Shown in pieces: positions 7,895-16,966 of a DNA stretch of 56,928 bases. The notes below the pieces were generated by a model. It was not told the DNA's origin and did no database searches. It worked only from the letters and a program-made list of their open reading frames with translations. The first letter of the stretch is position 1, and every line of letters starts with the position of its first letter. Origin of the DNA: Candidatus Moraniibacteriota bacterium (GTDB taxonomy: Bacteria > Patescibacteriota > Minisyncoccia > Moranbacterales > UBA1568). The stretch covers positions 1 to 56,928 of the forward strand of contig JAGOTT010000008.1 in the NCBI GenBank assembly GCA_018061645.1, given 5' to 3'. Position numbers and translations under genes: made by a program.

Positions 7895-7923
7895 TTGACA
7901 TTCTCAGACAAGAGTCATATCAT
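7895..7923 (+). promoter_or_regulatory. Promoter of the peroxiredoxin/SOD/RNR run
   Basis: TTGACA (7895-7900), a 17-bp spacer and TATCAT (7918-7923) lie about 50 bp before the peroxiredoxin start. Confidence 0.75.
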
Positions 7924-7974
7924 ATACGAACGTCCCTGGGACGTTTACGGAAAGTAAATCATAAGTAAAAACAT

Positions 7975-8592
7975 ATGTGCGAAGGATCATGCGGGTGCGG
8001 TTTCGGAAGCGAAAACATGCTTCCGGTCATCGGCCAGAAAATCCCCGATTTTTCGGGAGAAATGTATCATGAGGAGCAATTCAAAAAGGTTCACCTCTCG
8101 GATTTCACGGGGAAATGGCTCGTGCTCTTCTTCTACCCGGCGGACTTCACGTTCGTCTGCCCGACAGAACTCGAAGACATGGCGGAAAAGTACGAGGAAT
8201 TCAAGAAGCTCGGCGCGGAAATCGTGTCTGTGAGCACCGATACGAAATTCACCCACAAGGCGTGGCATGATCATTCGGAAGCGATCAAGAAGATCTCCTT
8301 CCCGATGCTTGCCGACCCGACGGGGGAACTCTGCAGGATGATGGGTGTCTACATAGAGGATGGTGAGGACGGAGGCCTCGCGCTCCGCGGTACCTTCATC
8401 ATCGACCCGGATCAGGTACTCCAGTCCTACGAAGTCAATTCGAACAACATCGGTCGGAACTCCGACGAAGTCCTCCGGAAGCTTCAGGCGGCACAGTTCG
8501 TCCGCACGCACGGCGGGGAAGTCTGCCCGGCGAAATGGCAGCCTGGGAAAAAGACGCTCAAGCCCGGTATCGGTCTCGTCGGCAAGATCTGA
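7975..8592 (+). CDS. Typical 2-Cys peroxiredoxin
   Basis: A 205-residue AhpC/Prx-type peroxiredoxin that reduces hydrogen peroxide and alkyl hydroperoxides. The peroxidatic Cys is in DFTFVCPTE and the resolving Cys in GGEVCPAKW; LRGTFIIDPDQ lies between them as in the family. The length is normal for the class. An unusual feature is the Cys- and Gly-rich N-terminus MCEGSCGCGFGSE, which adds three Cys residues and could bind metal or form extra disulfides. It is followed after 29 bp by superoxide dismutase, so the two oxidative-stress genes probably form one unit. No AhpF is seen in the window. Confidence 0.95.
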   Translation: MCEGSCGCGFGSENMLPVIGQKIPDFSGEMYHEEQFKKVHLSDFTGKWLVLFFYPADFTFVCPTELEDMAEKYEEFKKLGAEIVSVSTDTKFTHKAWHDHSEAIKKISFPMLADPTGELCRMMGVYIEDGEDGGLALRGTFIIDPDQVLQSYEVNSNNIGRNSDEVLRKLQAAQFVRTHGGEVCPAKWQPGKKTLKPGIGLVGKI

Positions 8593-8621
8593 ACGAGATA
8601 ACCACGATAAAAAACAACATC

Positions 8622-9191
8622 ATGTTCACTCCGAAAGACTTCTCCCATCTCATCGGACTCGACGGATTCTCGGATGATCTTCTCAGGAATCACTTCACAC
8701 TCTACGAAGGGTACGTGAAGAACACGAATGCGCTCCTGGAACTCCTTGGCACGAAAGAGGCTGGGACGCCGGAGTACTCGGAATTACAGCGACGTTTCGG
8801 ATGGGAATGGAACGGCATGCGCCTCCACGAACTCTACTTCGGGAACATGACGAAGTCGGGAACAGATCTCAGGGATGGGACGCTCAAGGAAAAGATCGTC
8901 TCGGTTTATGGGAGTTTCGAGAACTGGAGAAAGAATTTCGTCGGAATCGGTTCCATGCGCGGTATCGGTTGGGCGATGTTGGTACGTGACAATGAAAGCG
9001 GCGATGTCTTCAATATCTGGGTGAACGAGCACGACGGCGGGTATCTTGCTGGCTGTACGCCCATCCTCGTGATGGATGTCTTCGAGCATGCATTCGTCCT
9101 CGACTACGGACTCAAACGGGCGGACTACATCGAAAGGTTCTTCCGATCGATCGACTGGGACGAGGCTGAAAAACGTTTTATCGCGCGATAG
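8622..9191 (+). CDS. Fe/Mn superoxide dismutase
   Basis: A 189-residue Fe/Mn-type superoxide dismutase that converts superoxide to oxygen and hydrogen peroxide in the cytoplasm. The N-terminal domain supplies LRNHFTLYEGYVKNTN and LHELYFGN. The C-terminal domain carries the NIWVNEHDGGYLAGCTPILVMDVFEHAF run, with the Asp and His metal ligands in VMDVFEHAF; the final Tyr-rich stretch ADYIERFF is also kept. Iron or manganese use cannot be decided from these motifs. The start is the ATG before FTPKDFSHLIGL. It follows the peroxiredoxin gene closely and precedes nrdA by 55 bp. Confidence 0.93.
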   Translation: MFTPKDFSHLIGLDGFSDDLLRNHFTLYEGYVKNTNALLELLGTKEAGTPEYSELQRRFGWEWNGMRLHELYFGNMTKSGTDLRDGTLKEKIVSVYGSFENWRKNFVGIGSMRGIGWAMLVRDNESGDVFNIWVNEHDGGYLAGCTPILVMDVFEHAFVLDYGLKRADYIERFFRSIDWDEAEKRFIAR

Positions 9192-9246
9192 AAAGCATGG
9201 ATCCTGGGAGGGAATCCGGACAAAAAATCCTACAAGAAAAAACACT

Positions 9247-11862
9247 ATGCCCCTCACCAAGATACGGAGACGCGACGGAGAAGTGGTCGACTTCGACCGC
9301 TCACGGATCGAAAACGCCATACGACTCGCCTGCGACGCGATCGGCGAAACCGACAAGAGTTTCATCCCGACGCTCACGGATGCGGTCGTCCGGGACGCCG
9401 AACACGTCTTCACCGACATCTTCGTGAACCGGACGCCGGCCGTCGAGGACATCCAGGACATCGTCGAACGGAATCTCGTCAAGGCGAACAAGTTCGAACT
9501 CGCGAAAGCGTACATCATCTATCGGGCGGAACGGAAGGAGGAGCGCGCGGAAAAACAGGAGAAGCTCATCGAACAGTTCGAAAACCGGTCGCTCAAGGTG
9601 ACGAAGTCGGACGGATCGAAGGAAGTGTTCGATCTGAACAAGATCCGGGCGGTCTTCGACCGTGCGGCGAAAGGATATGAGACGGAATGCCGTTTCGAGG
9701 ATCTCATCGAGGCCTTCAAGAAGAATATCGTCGAAGACATAAAGACGGCCGACATCGGCAAGCTTCTCGTGAAGACCTGCGTCGATCTCGTGACCGTCGA
9801 GAATATCGCCTGGCAGCAGGTGGCATCGCGCATCTTCCTCGGGAGCATGTACAAGTCCGCCATCAAGAATCGCGGGCTCTCTCAGAAGGAGATCTACACG
9901 CCCGAGGCATACAAGGCACTCTTCGATGAATACATCGAAAACGGTCTCTACTACAAGGATTTCTACAAATATTACACGCAGGAAGACATCCTCGAAGCCG
10001 GCCGTCATATCGTGAAAGAAACTGACGAGTCATACGAATACACGACATTGCTCTCACTCGCGAAACGCTATCTCCTCAATCCGAACAAGGTCGTCAAGGA
10101 ACTTCCGCAGGAGATGTACATGTCAATCGCGCTTTTTCTCGCGATACCGGAGCCGAAGGAGAAGCGCCTCGCCTTCGCGCTTCAGATCTACCGGCACTGT
10201 TCGGAGCAGCGCATCTCGCTCCCGACCCCGACGCTTCTCAACTCGCGAACGAACTACCATCAACTCTCGTCGTGCTTCAAGATAAACGTCGACGACGATC
10301 TCCGCGGTATCTACCACGCCATCGAGAATATGGCGCAGATATCGAAGTTCGGCGGAGGTGTCGGCGTCTATCTCGGGAACATCCGCTCGCGAGGAAGCTC
10401 CATCCGCGGTGTCGCCGGGATGTCCGGCGGCGTGAATCCGTGGATCAAGGTCGTGAATGATACCGCGGTCGCGGTGAACCAGCTCGGAAGCCGGCTCGGC
10501 GCGATCTCCGTCACGCTCGACGTCTGGCACGCGGATATCTACGATTTCCTCGATCTTCAGACGGAAACCGGCGACATCCGGTCGAAGGCGTTCGATATCT
10601 TCCCGGCGATTTCCGTTCCCGATCTCTTCATGCGCCGCGTGAAGGAAGACCTCGAATGGACGCTCTTCGATCCGCACGAAGTTGGAGACCGGTACGGGAA
10701 GAATCTCCAGGATCATTTCGGCGAGGCATTCGAGAAGTTCTACGAGGAGCTCGAGCACGACGAGACGCTCACGATGAAACGGACGATAAAGGCGAAGGAT
10801 CTCTTCAAGAAATTCCTCAAGTCGGTCGTCGAGACGGGCATGCCGTACGTCTTCTTCCGCGACACAGTGAACCGCCTCAATCCGAACAGGCACGCGGGAA
10901 ATATCTACTCGACCCAGCTCTGCACCGAAATCTGCCAGAACACTTCCGCGAGCCGCTTCACGGAAGAGACGATCGAGGATGGGACGATCGTCATACGGTA
11001 CGAGCCGGGCGACCTCGTCGTCTGCAATCTCGCCTCGATCAACGTCGCGAAGGTCTTCGAGGAAGGGACGATGGCGGAGGTCTTCCCGGTCGTCATGCGC
11101 GTTCTCGACAACGTCATCACGCTCAATTTCTATCCGATCAAGGAAGCCGAGCGTACGGCACAGCGGTATCGGTCGGTCGGTCTCGGGTATCTCGGGCTCG
11201 CGGAATACCTTGCCACGCGGAAGATCGCCTACGATAGTCCGGAGGCCAGAAGCATCGTCGACACGCTCTTCTCGAAGTACGCCTACCATACCTACCGGTC
11301 CTCGGTCGACCTCGCGAAGGAGCGCGGGCACTATCCGCTCTACACGGGCAGCGAATACGCCTTGGGACGGATTCTCGGACACGAACGAAATTGGTTCACG
11401 AAAAACACCGGAGACGGGAAGCTTTGGGATCAACTCTTCGACGATATGCGCCGCTACGGGACGCGTTTCGGATACCATACCGCCCCCGCCCCGAACACCT
11501 CGACTGCCGGTGTCGTCGGCACGACCGCCGCGCTCCTGCCGATCTACAAACGCTACTTCGTCGAAACCAATCTTTCCGCACCGACCGTCCGCGTCGCGCC
11601 GAAACTCGATAAGGAGAATTTTTGGTACTACAAGGAGTACGTGAACATGGACATGGACGATGTCATCGACATGATGGCCGTGGTGTACAAGTGGGTCGAC
11701 CAATCGATCAGCTTCGAATGGATGATCGACCCGTCACGTGTCAGTCCCGAACAGCTCTTCGGCTACTACATCAAGACCTGGGAAGAGGGGATCAAGACCG
11801 TCTACTATGTGCGTAGTCTCTCCGGGGAAGTGAAGGACGACTGCGTTTCTTGCTCGGGATAA
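9247..11862 (+). CDS. nrdA: Class I ribonucleotide reductase, large subunit
   Basis: An 871-residue class I ribonucleotide reductase alpha subunit, which makes deoxyribonucleotides. Two ATP-cone domains stand in tandem at the N-terminus (about 1-95, LTKIRRRDGEVVDF, and about 118-205, LKVTKSDGSKEVFDL). This points to complex allosteric control by ATP/dATP. The catalytic barrel shows QLSSCFKI, FGGGVGVYLGNIR, the thiyl-radical region QLCTEICQNT, VCNLASINV and NTSTAGVVGTTAALLPIYKRYF. The C-terminus ends DDCVSCSG, the shuttle Cys pair used by thioredoxin or glutaredoxin. The true start MPLTKIRRR overlaps nothing; nrdB begins 38 bp after the stop. Confidence 0.97.
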   Translation: MPLTKIRRRDGEVVDFDRSRIENAIRLACDAIGETDKSFIPTLTDAVVRDAEHVFTDIFVNRTPAVEDIQDIVERNLVKANKFELAKAYIIYRAERKEERAEKQEKLIEQFENRSLKVTKSDGSKEVFDLNKIRAVFDRAAKGYETECRFEDLIEAFKKNIVEDIKTADIGKLLVKTCVDLVTVENIAWQQVASRIFLGSMYKSAIKNRGLSQKEIYTPEAYKALFDEYIENGLYYKDFYKYYTQEDILEAGRHIVKETDESYEYTTLLSLAKRYLLNPNKVVKELPQEMYMSIALFLAIPEPKEKRLAFALQIYRHCSEQRISLPTPTLLNSRTNYHQLSSCFKINVDDDLRGIYHAIENMAQISKFGGGVGVYLGNIRSRGSSIRGVAGMSGGVNPWIKVVNDTAVAVNQLGSRLGAISVTLDVWHADIYDFLDLQTETGDIRSKAFDIFPAISVPDLFMRRVKEDLEWTLFDPHEVGDRYGKNLQDHFGEAFEKFYEELEHDETLTMKRTIKAKDLFKKFLKSVVETGMPYVFFRDTVNRLNPNRHAGNIYSTQLCTEICQNTSASRFTEETIEDGTIVIRYEPGDLVVCNLASINVAKVFEEGTMAEVFPVVMRVLDNVITLNFYPIKEAERTAQRYRSVGLGYLGLAEYLATRKIAYDSPEARSIVDTLFSKYAYHTYRSSVDLAKERGHYPLYTGSEYALGRILGHERNWFTKNTGDGKLWDQLFDDMRRYGTRFGYHTAPAPNTSTAGVVGTTAALLPIYKRYFVETNLSAPTVRVAPKLDKENFWYYKEYVNMDMDDVIDMMAVVYKWVDQSISFEWMIDPSRVSPEQLFGYYIKTWEEGIKTVYYVRSLSGEVKDDCVSCSG

Positions 11863-11900
11863 AACAGAATGGAGAATATCGAATGAGGAATGAAAAACCT

Positions 11901-12944
11901 ATGACTGAAACAATGCACCAAAACGCGCTGTTCAACCCGGAAGGCGACGATGACGTCTCGCACCGCACCATCATCAAGGGCGCGACGACCGGGCTCTTCA
12001 ACCTGAACGCGACGAAATACCCGTGGGCGAAATCCCTCTACCAGGTGATGATCGGGAACTTTTGGGTTCCGGAAAAGGTGTCCGGTCTCAAGGACGATGC
12101 ACGAATGTTCCATGCCGAACTCTCGACGGACGAACAGCGCGCCTACAAGGGAATCCTCTCTTTCCTCATCTTCCTGGATTCCATCCAGACGGTGAACCTG
12201 CCGCATTTCTCCGACTATGTCACTTCTCCCGAGGTGAATCTCCTCCTCTCCATACAGGCTTATCAGGAGGCGATTCATTCCCAATCCTATGCGACGATAC
12301 TCGAATCGGTCGTGGATTCCAAGGAGCGCGAAGAGATATACTATTTCTGGCGTACGGATCGGATACTGCTCGAACGGAACAAATATATCGGGGCTATCTA
12401 CCAGGACTTCATCGACGATCCGTCCGACAAGATGTTCTTCCGCGGCATCGTCGCCAACTTCCTCCTCGAATCACTCTATTTCTACAACGGATTCGCCTTC
12501 TTCGATACCATGGTCGACCACATGAAGATGCTCGCGACCGGACGGATGATCGCCTATATCCGCCGGGACGAACTCACTCATGTGACCATCTTCGCGAACA
12601 TCATCCGCGAGATCAAGCGGGAATTCCCGGAAGTTTACGACGAGGCGCTTATCCGGGAAATGATGTCCGCTGCCGTCACACAAGAAGTCGAATGGAGCAA
12701 ACACATCCTCGGCGACCGTATCCCGGGGATAAACGGCGCGACGACGGAGAGTTATACCCGGTGGCTCGCGAACAACCGTCTCGCCATGCTCGGGCTCGCC
12801 CCACTCTATCCGGAAGCCGTCGAGAATCCCTACAAACACCTCGAGCGTCTTCAGGATCCGAATGCCGATAAGGGGAACTTCTTCGAAACCACCGTCGTCA
12901 ACTACACCCAATCATCGAGTATGAACGGGAGTTGGGACTTCTGA
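11901..12944 (+). CDS. nrdB: Class I ribonucleotide reductase, small subunit
   Basis: A 347-residue beta subunit that houses the metal/radical cofactor for NrdA. Ligand positions are visible: the Asp in FLIFLDSIQTV, Glu and His in YQEAIHSQSY, Glu in NFLLESLYFYNGF, and Glu and His in RRDELTHVTIF. The Tyr in HSQSY stands where the radical tyrosine of class Ia/Ib enzymes lies, so this is a tyrosyl-radical type rather than the Phe-containing class Ic. I chose the ATG at 11901, nine bases after gaggaa; 11883 is an in-frame alternative. A terminator follows about 50 bp later. Confidence 0.95.
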   Translation: MTETMHQNALFNPEGDDDVSHRTIIKGATTGLFNLNATKYPWAKSLYQVMIGNFWVPEKVSGLKDDARMFHAELSTDEQRAYKGILSFLIFLDSIQTVNLPHFSDYVTSPEVNLLLSIQAYQEAIHSQSYATILESVVDSKEREEIYYFWRTDRILLERNKYIGAIYQDFIDDPSDKMFFRGIVANFLLESLYFYNGFAFFDTMVDHMKMLATGRMIAYIRRDELTHVTIFANIIREIKREFPEVYDEALIREMMSAAVTQEVEWSKHILGDRIPGINGATTESYTRWLANNRLAMLGLAPLYPEAVENPYKHLERLQDPNADKGNFFETTVVNYTQSSSMNGSWDF

Positions 12945-12993
12945 GACGAATAGTGAATTTTGAATGGGGGATGGCAAAGAAAATAGCTTTTCT

Positions 12994-13021
12994 GAAATCC
13001 GGTAAATACCGGATTTTCGTT
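12994..13021 (+). terminator. Terminator after nrdB
   Basis: The perfect stem AAATCCGG/CCGGATTT has a TAAATA loop and is followed by a T-rich stretch. Confidence 0.8.
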
Positions 13022-13037
13022 TCTGCCGGAATTGCAG

Positions 13038-13043
13038 TATACT
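13038..13043 (+). promoter_or_regulatory. -10 box (TATACT) of the secreted pilin/peptidase gene
   Basis: TATACT lies 33 bp before the ATG at 13076. The -35 region is weak (TTTTCG at 18 bp). Confidence 0.5.
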
Positions 13044-13075
13044 ACTATCGTAGAGATGATTAACATAAAAAAATT

Positions 13076-14545
13076 ATGAAAAAACTATCATTTTCCCTGT
13101 TTGTTTTTTTCGCATCATTTGCTTTTCTTCCCGGATCAGCGGTGGCGGTAGATTATCAAGACTGCTGGTCAAAGAATGGCGGAATATGCAAAAAAGAGAT
13201 TGCCGGCCTTCCAACTTGCTCTCTGATGCCACCCGGGGAAAGCAGTATCGGTGTGTGCGTTGGTGACCCAGCTTATGCTCCAGGAGATGTGTGGCAGTGC
13301 TGTGTTCCAAATGCGGCAGCATTGCCCGCGTATCCAGATTCCGCGGCATGTATTAACGACGGGGGTCAGGCAAGGATTATAAATGGCTGTCAGCCTGGTG
13401 AAGTGAAGAAGGGTGCGATCGTCGCTCCTGCTGGCGACTGTTGTGGAGCGGGAGCGGCGGGAGCGGCGGGAGCGGCGGGAGCGGCGGGAGCGGCGGGAGC
13501 GGCGGGAGCGGCGGGAGCGGCGGGAGCGGCGGGAGCTACCGGATTTTCCTATACACCACTCGAAGACATTCCCGGAGCGAAAGGGGTCAGCAGTTTCCCG
13601 GAGTATGTTCAGGGAATCTACAAGTTCGGCATCTGGACGGTGGGGCTCGCCGCGCTTTTCATGCTCTCCGTCGGCGGGTTCATCTATCTCTCAAGCGGCG
13701 GCAACACCGCGACCATCGGCAAGGCGAAAACCTATATCTGGGATGCGCTCATCGGTCTTGTCCTGGCACTCCTCGCCTGGCTCATCCTCTACGTCATCAA
13801 CCCGGATCTCGTGAACGTGAACCTCGGATCGTTCAGCAAAGTCGGCGGAAGTGTGCCAACAGCATTGATATCAGTAGCAGATGATAATAAGACTAGCGCT
13901 ATAGGACAGCCAAAACCAGGTGCAGCAGGATGCGTCTCGACTCCAAGTGACGCACAACCAATAACAGCCGGGATGAAGGCAAAGTCCCAACAAATTCTTG
14001 ATACGGTCGGGTATAAATCATCCGGCGGACAATGCAATTCAGTCGACGGGAATCCGATAGATCCGAATGACAATTTTAAAGAACAGGCGAGCGGCCAGGC
14101 GATGACGAAGTGCTATGACAATTGCAAATCACCTGCATGCAGAGCTGGATTCTATTGTGCATCAAAAACATCGATGTCTGAACAAGCGCTTGACGTCATA
14201 CTTAATACCCACGCCGCATTACAGACGAAATTCAAGCTTGGTAGCATAAAACCATTCAAGATTTCGAGTGTTGCAGGCGATGACCACTCAACCAATTCCG
14301 ATCATTACCACGGCAAAGGGATAGATGTCGTGGCTGGCGATGGGTATACTGTAAAGAAAGATGGCCCACTTGCGATGTATTATAGTGACATATTGAAAGA
14401 ATTCATAGCGCAGGGTGCTATTTACACAGGAACGAAAGCTGGTTCGTTTTGTGAAAATGGGAATGGGGCTTTTGTAGATTGCCTCGGAGGAGCGACGTTC
14501 CCAAATGGTGGGGAAGGGGATCATCTCCATATCAATCTTCCATAA
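13076..14545 (+). CDS. Secreted fusion: pilin-like two-helix domain plus M15-like peptidase
   Basis: A 489-residue protein with three parts. A signal peptide (MKKLSFSLF to about residue 25) leads into a Cys-rich segment with about ten Cys residues and then a (Gly-Ala-Ala)n linker coded by a 9-bp tandem repeat. Next comes a two-helix membrane module (FGIWTVGLAALFMLSVGGFIYL and DALIGLVLALLAWLILYVI), the layout of VirB2/TrbC-like pilins common in CPR genomes. The last ~200 residues contain HSTNSDHYHGKGIDVV and GEGDHLHINLP, matching the HxxxD and HxH zinc ligands of M15/VanY-like murein peptidases. A cell-wall peptidase anchored through a pilin-like helical hairpin is inferred. It is followed by a second exported protein 12 bp downstream. 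Confidence 0.75.
   Translation: MKKLSFSLFVFFASFAFLPGSAVAVDYQDCWSKNGGICKKEIAGLPTCSLMPPGESSIGVCVGDPAYAPGDVWQCCVPNAAALPAYPDSAACINDGGQARIINGCQPGEVKKGAIVAPAGDCCGAGAAGAAGAAGAAGAAGAAGAAGAAGAAGATGFSYTPLEDIPGAKGVSSFPEYVQGIYKFGIWTVGLAALFMLSVGGFIYLSSGGNTATIGKAKTYIWDALIGLVLALLAWLILYVINPDLVNVNLGSFSKVGGSVPTALISVADDNKTSAIGQPKPGAAGCVSTPSDAQPITAGMKAKSQQILDTVGYKSSGGQCNSVDGNPIDPNDNFKEQASGQAMTKCYDNCKSPACRAGFYCASKTSMSEQALDVILNTHAALQTKFKLGSIKPFKISSVAGDDHSTNSDHYHGKGIDVVAGDGYTVKKDGPLAMYYSDILKEFIAQGAIYTGTKAGSFCENGNGAFVDCLGGATFPNGGEGDHLHINLP
13451..13531 (+). repeat. Nine perfect copies of a 9-bp tandem repeat
   Basis: The unit ggagcggcg repeats nine times without change, with degenerate units at both ends. It codes Gly-Ala-Ala in the gene frame and is open in the other two forward frames as well (Gly-Ser-Gly and Glu-Arg-Arg types). 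Because the unit is a multiple of three, copy-number change alters linker length without a frameshift. Confidence 0.95.
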
Positions 14546-14557
14546 ATTCTATCACTA

Positions 14558-15697
14558 ATGAAAAAACTCTTCGCCATCTCGCTCGGGCTCTTTCTCGTCA
14601 CGCTCCTGTTCCTTGGGGTGTATAATTTCGCGTTCAAGAACAACCCAAGCAACCCTGTTGCGGACGAAACGAAACAGAAAGAGGCGAAGGAGAAAGCGGA
14701 CAAAACATTTTCTGAAAGCCTCTCGACCAAACCGCTTGAGCAGGTGACGGATACGAAAATAGGCGGCGCAACCGCGATCGGAGGAAATTTCATCGCCTTC
14801 TTCAGCGAAAAATCCCTGAAAAGGGCCTCACTCGGAGGCGGTGCGGAAGAGGAGATCATCGGAAACCTCCCGGGGAGCCTTGTCCGTGCAACCTGGTCAC
14901 CGGACAAGAGCGCCGTACTCGCGCTCCTTTCGGTCGAAGAAGGCTCCCGATGGCATCTCATTCGTCTCGATGACCGTTCGGTGACGCCGCTCAAAAATGG
15001 TCTCGCCTCGCCATCCTGGTCGAACATCGGCGAACGGATTTTCTATTTCTACACCGACCCGGGAAACGGGAAGACCGGACTCAATAGCGCCAAACCGGAC
15101 GGGAGCGACTGGAAGGAGATAGCGGAATCGCCGATCGGAAACCCGTATATCGCGACCGTCCCGGGGGGCGTCAATATTTCCTTCTGGAACCGTCCGAACG
15201 CATTCGAGGAGACGGCTCTCTATGCGGTCGCCATGACCGGAGGAACTCCGAGGAAGATCTTCGACAAGAAATTCGGCGCGACCTATCTCTGGTCCCCGGA
15301 TGGTACGAAGATTCTCGTCAGTTCCGTGAACGAGAAGGGGGGGTCCGATACCCGTCTCGGGATCGCGAACCAGCAGGGCGGCGAATATTACACGCTACAG
15401 GCGCCGACCCTCGTCTCGAAAGCCGTCTGGTCGAAGGATTCGAAAACGATTTACTACGCATTACCGACTTCCATTCCGGGTAATGCGGTTCTTCCGAACG
15501 ATTACTTCGAAAAGCCGATCCATACACGGGACTCTTTCTGGAAAATGGATACGGAAACCGGAAAAAACGATCGTATCATCGCCTCGGAGGACATTCCCGG
15601 CGAACATGACAGCATCGATCTTTTTCTCGATTCCGATGAAGGATATCTTTTCTTCACGGATCGGCGTGACGGAAAACTCTACCGGATACGACTGTAA
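14558..15697 (+). CDS. Membrane-anchored beta-propeller (TolB/WD40-like) protein
   Basis: A 379-residue exported protein. Residues 1-27 form an uncleaved signal anchor (LFAISLGLFLVTLLFLGVYNF) followed by a charged, coiled linker of ~40 residues. The remainder shows repeated propeller blades with W-S-P-D or W-S-x-D motifs: ATWSPDKSAVLALL, SPSWSNIGERIFYF, TYLWSPDGTKILV and AVWSKDSKTIYYAL. This is the TolB/WD40-like bacterial propeller pattern. Such propellers usually bind other envelope proteins; no specific partner is known. It starts 12 bp after the pilin/peptidase gene, so joint expression at the cell surface is likely. Confidence 0.8.
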   Translation: MKKLFAISLGLFLVTLLFLGVYNFAFKNNPSNPVADETKQKEAKEKADKTFSESLSTKPLEQVTDTKIGGATAIGGNFIAFFSEKSLKRASLGGGAEEEIIGNLPGSLVRATWSPDKSAVLALLSVEEGSRWHLIRLDDRSVTPLKNGLASPSWSNIGERIFYFYTDPGNGKTGLNSAKPDGSDWKEIAESPIGNPYIATVPGGVNISFWNRPNAFEETALYAVAMTGGTPRKIFDKKFGATYLWSPDGTKILVSSVNEKGGSDTRLGIANQQGGEYYTLQAPTLVSKAVWSKDSKTIYYALPTSIPGNAVLPNDYFEKPIHTRDSFWKMDTETGKNDRIIASEDIPGEHDSIDLFLDSDEGYLFFTDRRDGKLYRIRL

Positions 15698-15718
15698 AAG
15701 TTCGCAAAGTCGTCATCC

Positions 15719-16966
15719 TTAAGGCTCATAAAGTCTTTTCGGCGCCTCGGCGCTTTTTTTGTCCGTCGCGATGAGAATAAAGGCGACTATCGCCCAGAAA
15801 GCGTATGCGAGGTCATTCCTGAAATACGGCGTGTCCACGAGTCCATGCACGAGAAACACGACCAGAAGACCGAGGAGGACCGACGGGAAAATCCGGGTCG
15901 CACCGGGAGAACCGGAAAGTACCGCGGAAAGAATGTTTCTCAGCAGGTGTCCAAGAAGAATGAGGAGACCAAGAAATCCGGTTAATCCGGTAAACACCCA
16001 GAACGAGAGCATTATGTTGTGCGGATGCGGAACCGCCCATTCGAGATATCGGGGGAATTCCGGCTGAAGCGCAAGATATTCCTCCTGAAAGTTCCTTGGA
16101 CCAATGCCGAATATCGGATGCTCAACGATCATGTACGACGAGGCGTTCCATATCATGACCCGGGAAGCGAGAGGGCTTCTCACCTCTCCGCTTCCGAGCG
16201 AATCGCGGTCGACCGTAATGAACGCGCCTACCAAGGAAAAAATGACAAGAAACGATCCGATTCCGAGGATTTTTTTCGATATTCCAGACGGAACGAGAGC
16301 CGAGACAAGCACGACTGCCGAACCGACGGCGAATGAAAGCGAGGCTCCGTCCGACCGGGTCAGGAGAAGCGCCGAAACAATCGCCGCTTCGGACAAGACG
16401 AGGAGAAACAGAATATCTTTTCTGTCTTTCAAAAAAATGACTAGTCCGAGACCGAGAATCGCGCCGTATTCGAGAAAAAATCCGAAGTGGTTCGGAGAGG
16501 GGAATATCGATCGGAGTCTTTCATCGTACGTCTCGGTCGAAAGCGACGGGATGATAAGAGTCGAAAACGCGATGACGGCAACGCCGAAAAACCAGCCCCA
16601 GACCGCTCTCCGGGCGTCCCTCTCGGAAAAACCTGATTTGAATACCAGCCACGAGAACAGCATCGGGAACAGGAACCAGCTCTTGATAGCCCCAAGCGCG
16701 TCACGATCCGTACCGTTTACGACCATGGATGACACCGCTCCGAGAAGCATGAGTGCGGAGGCGGGGGCGACAGCAGTCGGAATCCGACGGGGAAGGACGT
16801 TTTTTTTGAGAAACCTCACGCCATGGATCGCAAGCGCCGACAAAACGAGTGCTTCCGGAAGATAGAATGGCACCCCGAAAACGGATGTTCTCGCATCCAT
16901 GAACGGAAACGAGAGGAAAACGAGAAAAATCAGTATTTTTTCGATGTTTTCGAGGGAATTTTTCAT
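15719..16966 (-). CDS. O-antigen ligase-like polytopic membrane protein
   Basis: A 415-residue membrane protein with about ten or more predicted helices. It has the O-antigen ligase/Wzy_C signature late in the protein: ASRVMIWNASSYMIVEHPIFGIGPRNF, followed by AVPHPHNIMLSFWVFTGLTGFLG with its conserved His. Proteins of this family polymerise or transfer undecaprenyl-linked glycans at the outer face of the membrane. It overlaps the next upstream gene by 4 bp (16963-16966), so the two ligase-like genes are translationally coupled. The glycan substrate is unknown. Confidence 0.88.
   Translation of the reverse strand: MKNSLENIEKILIFLVFLSFPFMDARTSVFGVPFYLPEALVLSALAIHGVRFLKKNVLPRRIPTAVAPASALMLLGAVSSMVVNGTDRDALGAIKSWFLFPMLFSWLVFKSGFSERDARRAVWGWFFGVAVIAFSTLIIPSLSTETYDERLRSIFPSPNHFGFFLEYGAILGLGLVIFLKDRKDILFLLVLSEAAIVSALLLTRSDGASLSFAVGSAVVLVSALVPSGISKKILGIGSFLVIFSLVGAFITVDRDSLGSGEVRSPLASRVMIWNASSYMIVEHPIFGIGPRNFQEEYLALQPEFPRYLEWAVPHPHNIMLSFWVFTGLTGFLGLLILLGHLLRNILSAVLSGSPGATRIFPSVLLGLLVVFLVHGLVDTPYFRNDLAYAFWAIVAFILIATDKKSAEAPKRLYEP
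15742..15762 (+). terminator. Terminator of the propeller gene, inside the 3' end of the convergent gene
   Basis: GCGCC-tc-GGCGC followed by seven Ts reads in the + direction, 45 bp after the propeller gene's stop. It overlaps the last codons of the O-antigen ligase-like gene. Confidence 0.7.

Noticed and set aside
10123-11703. 526-codon open frame opposite nrdA
   Set aside because: It is an antisense shadow of a conserved GC-rich gene, with repetitive Asp/Arg/Val composition.
13451-13531. Possible CRISPR-like repeat array
   Set aside because: Units are 9 bp, contiguous and without spacers, inside a coding frame.
13413-13884. Long open frames coding Glu-Arg-Arg or Gly-Ser-Gly repeats across the 9-bp tandem repeat
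   Set aside because: They are the other two readings of a repeat whose unit is a multiple of three; only the frame with a signal peptide and membrane helices continues as a sensible protein.
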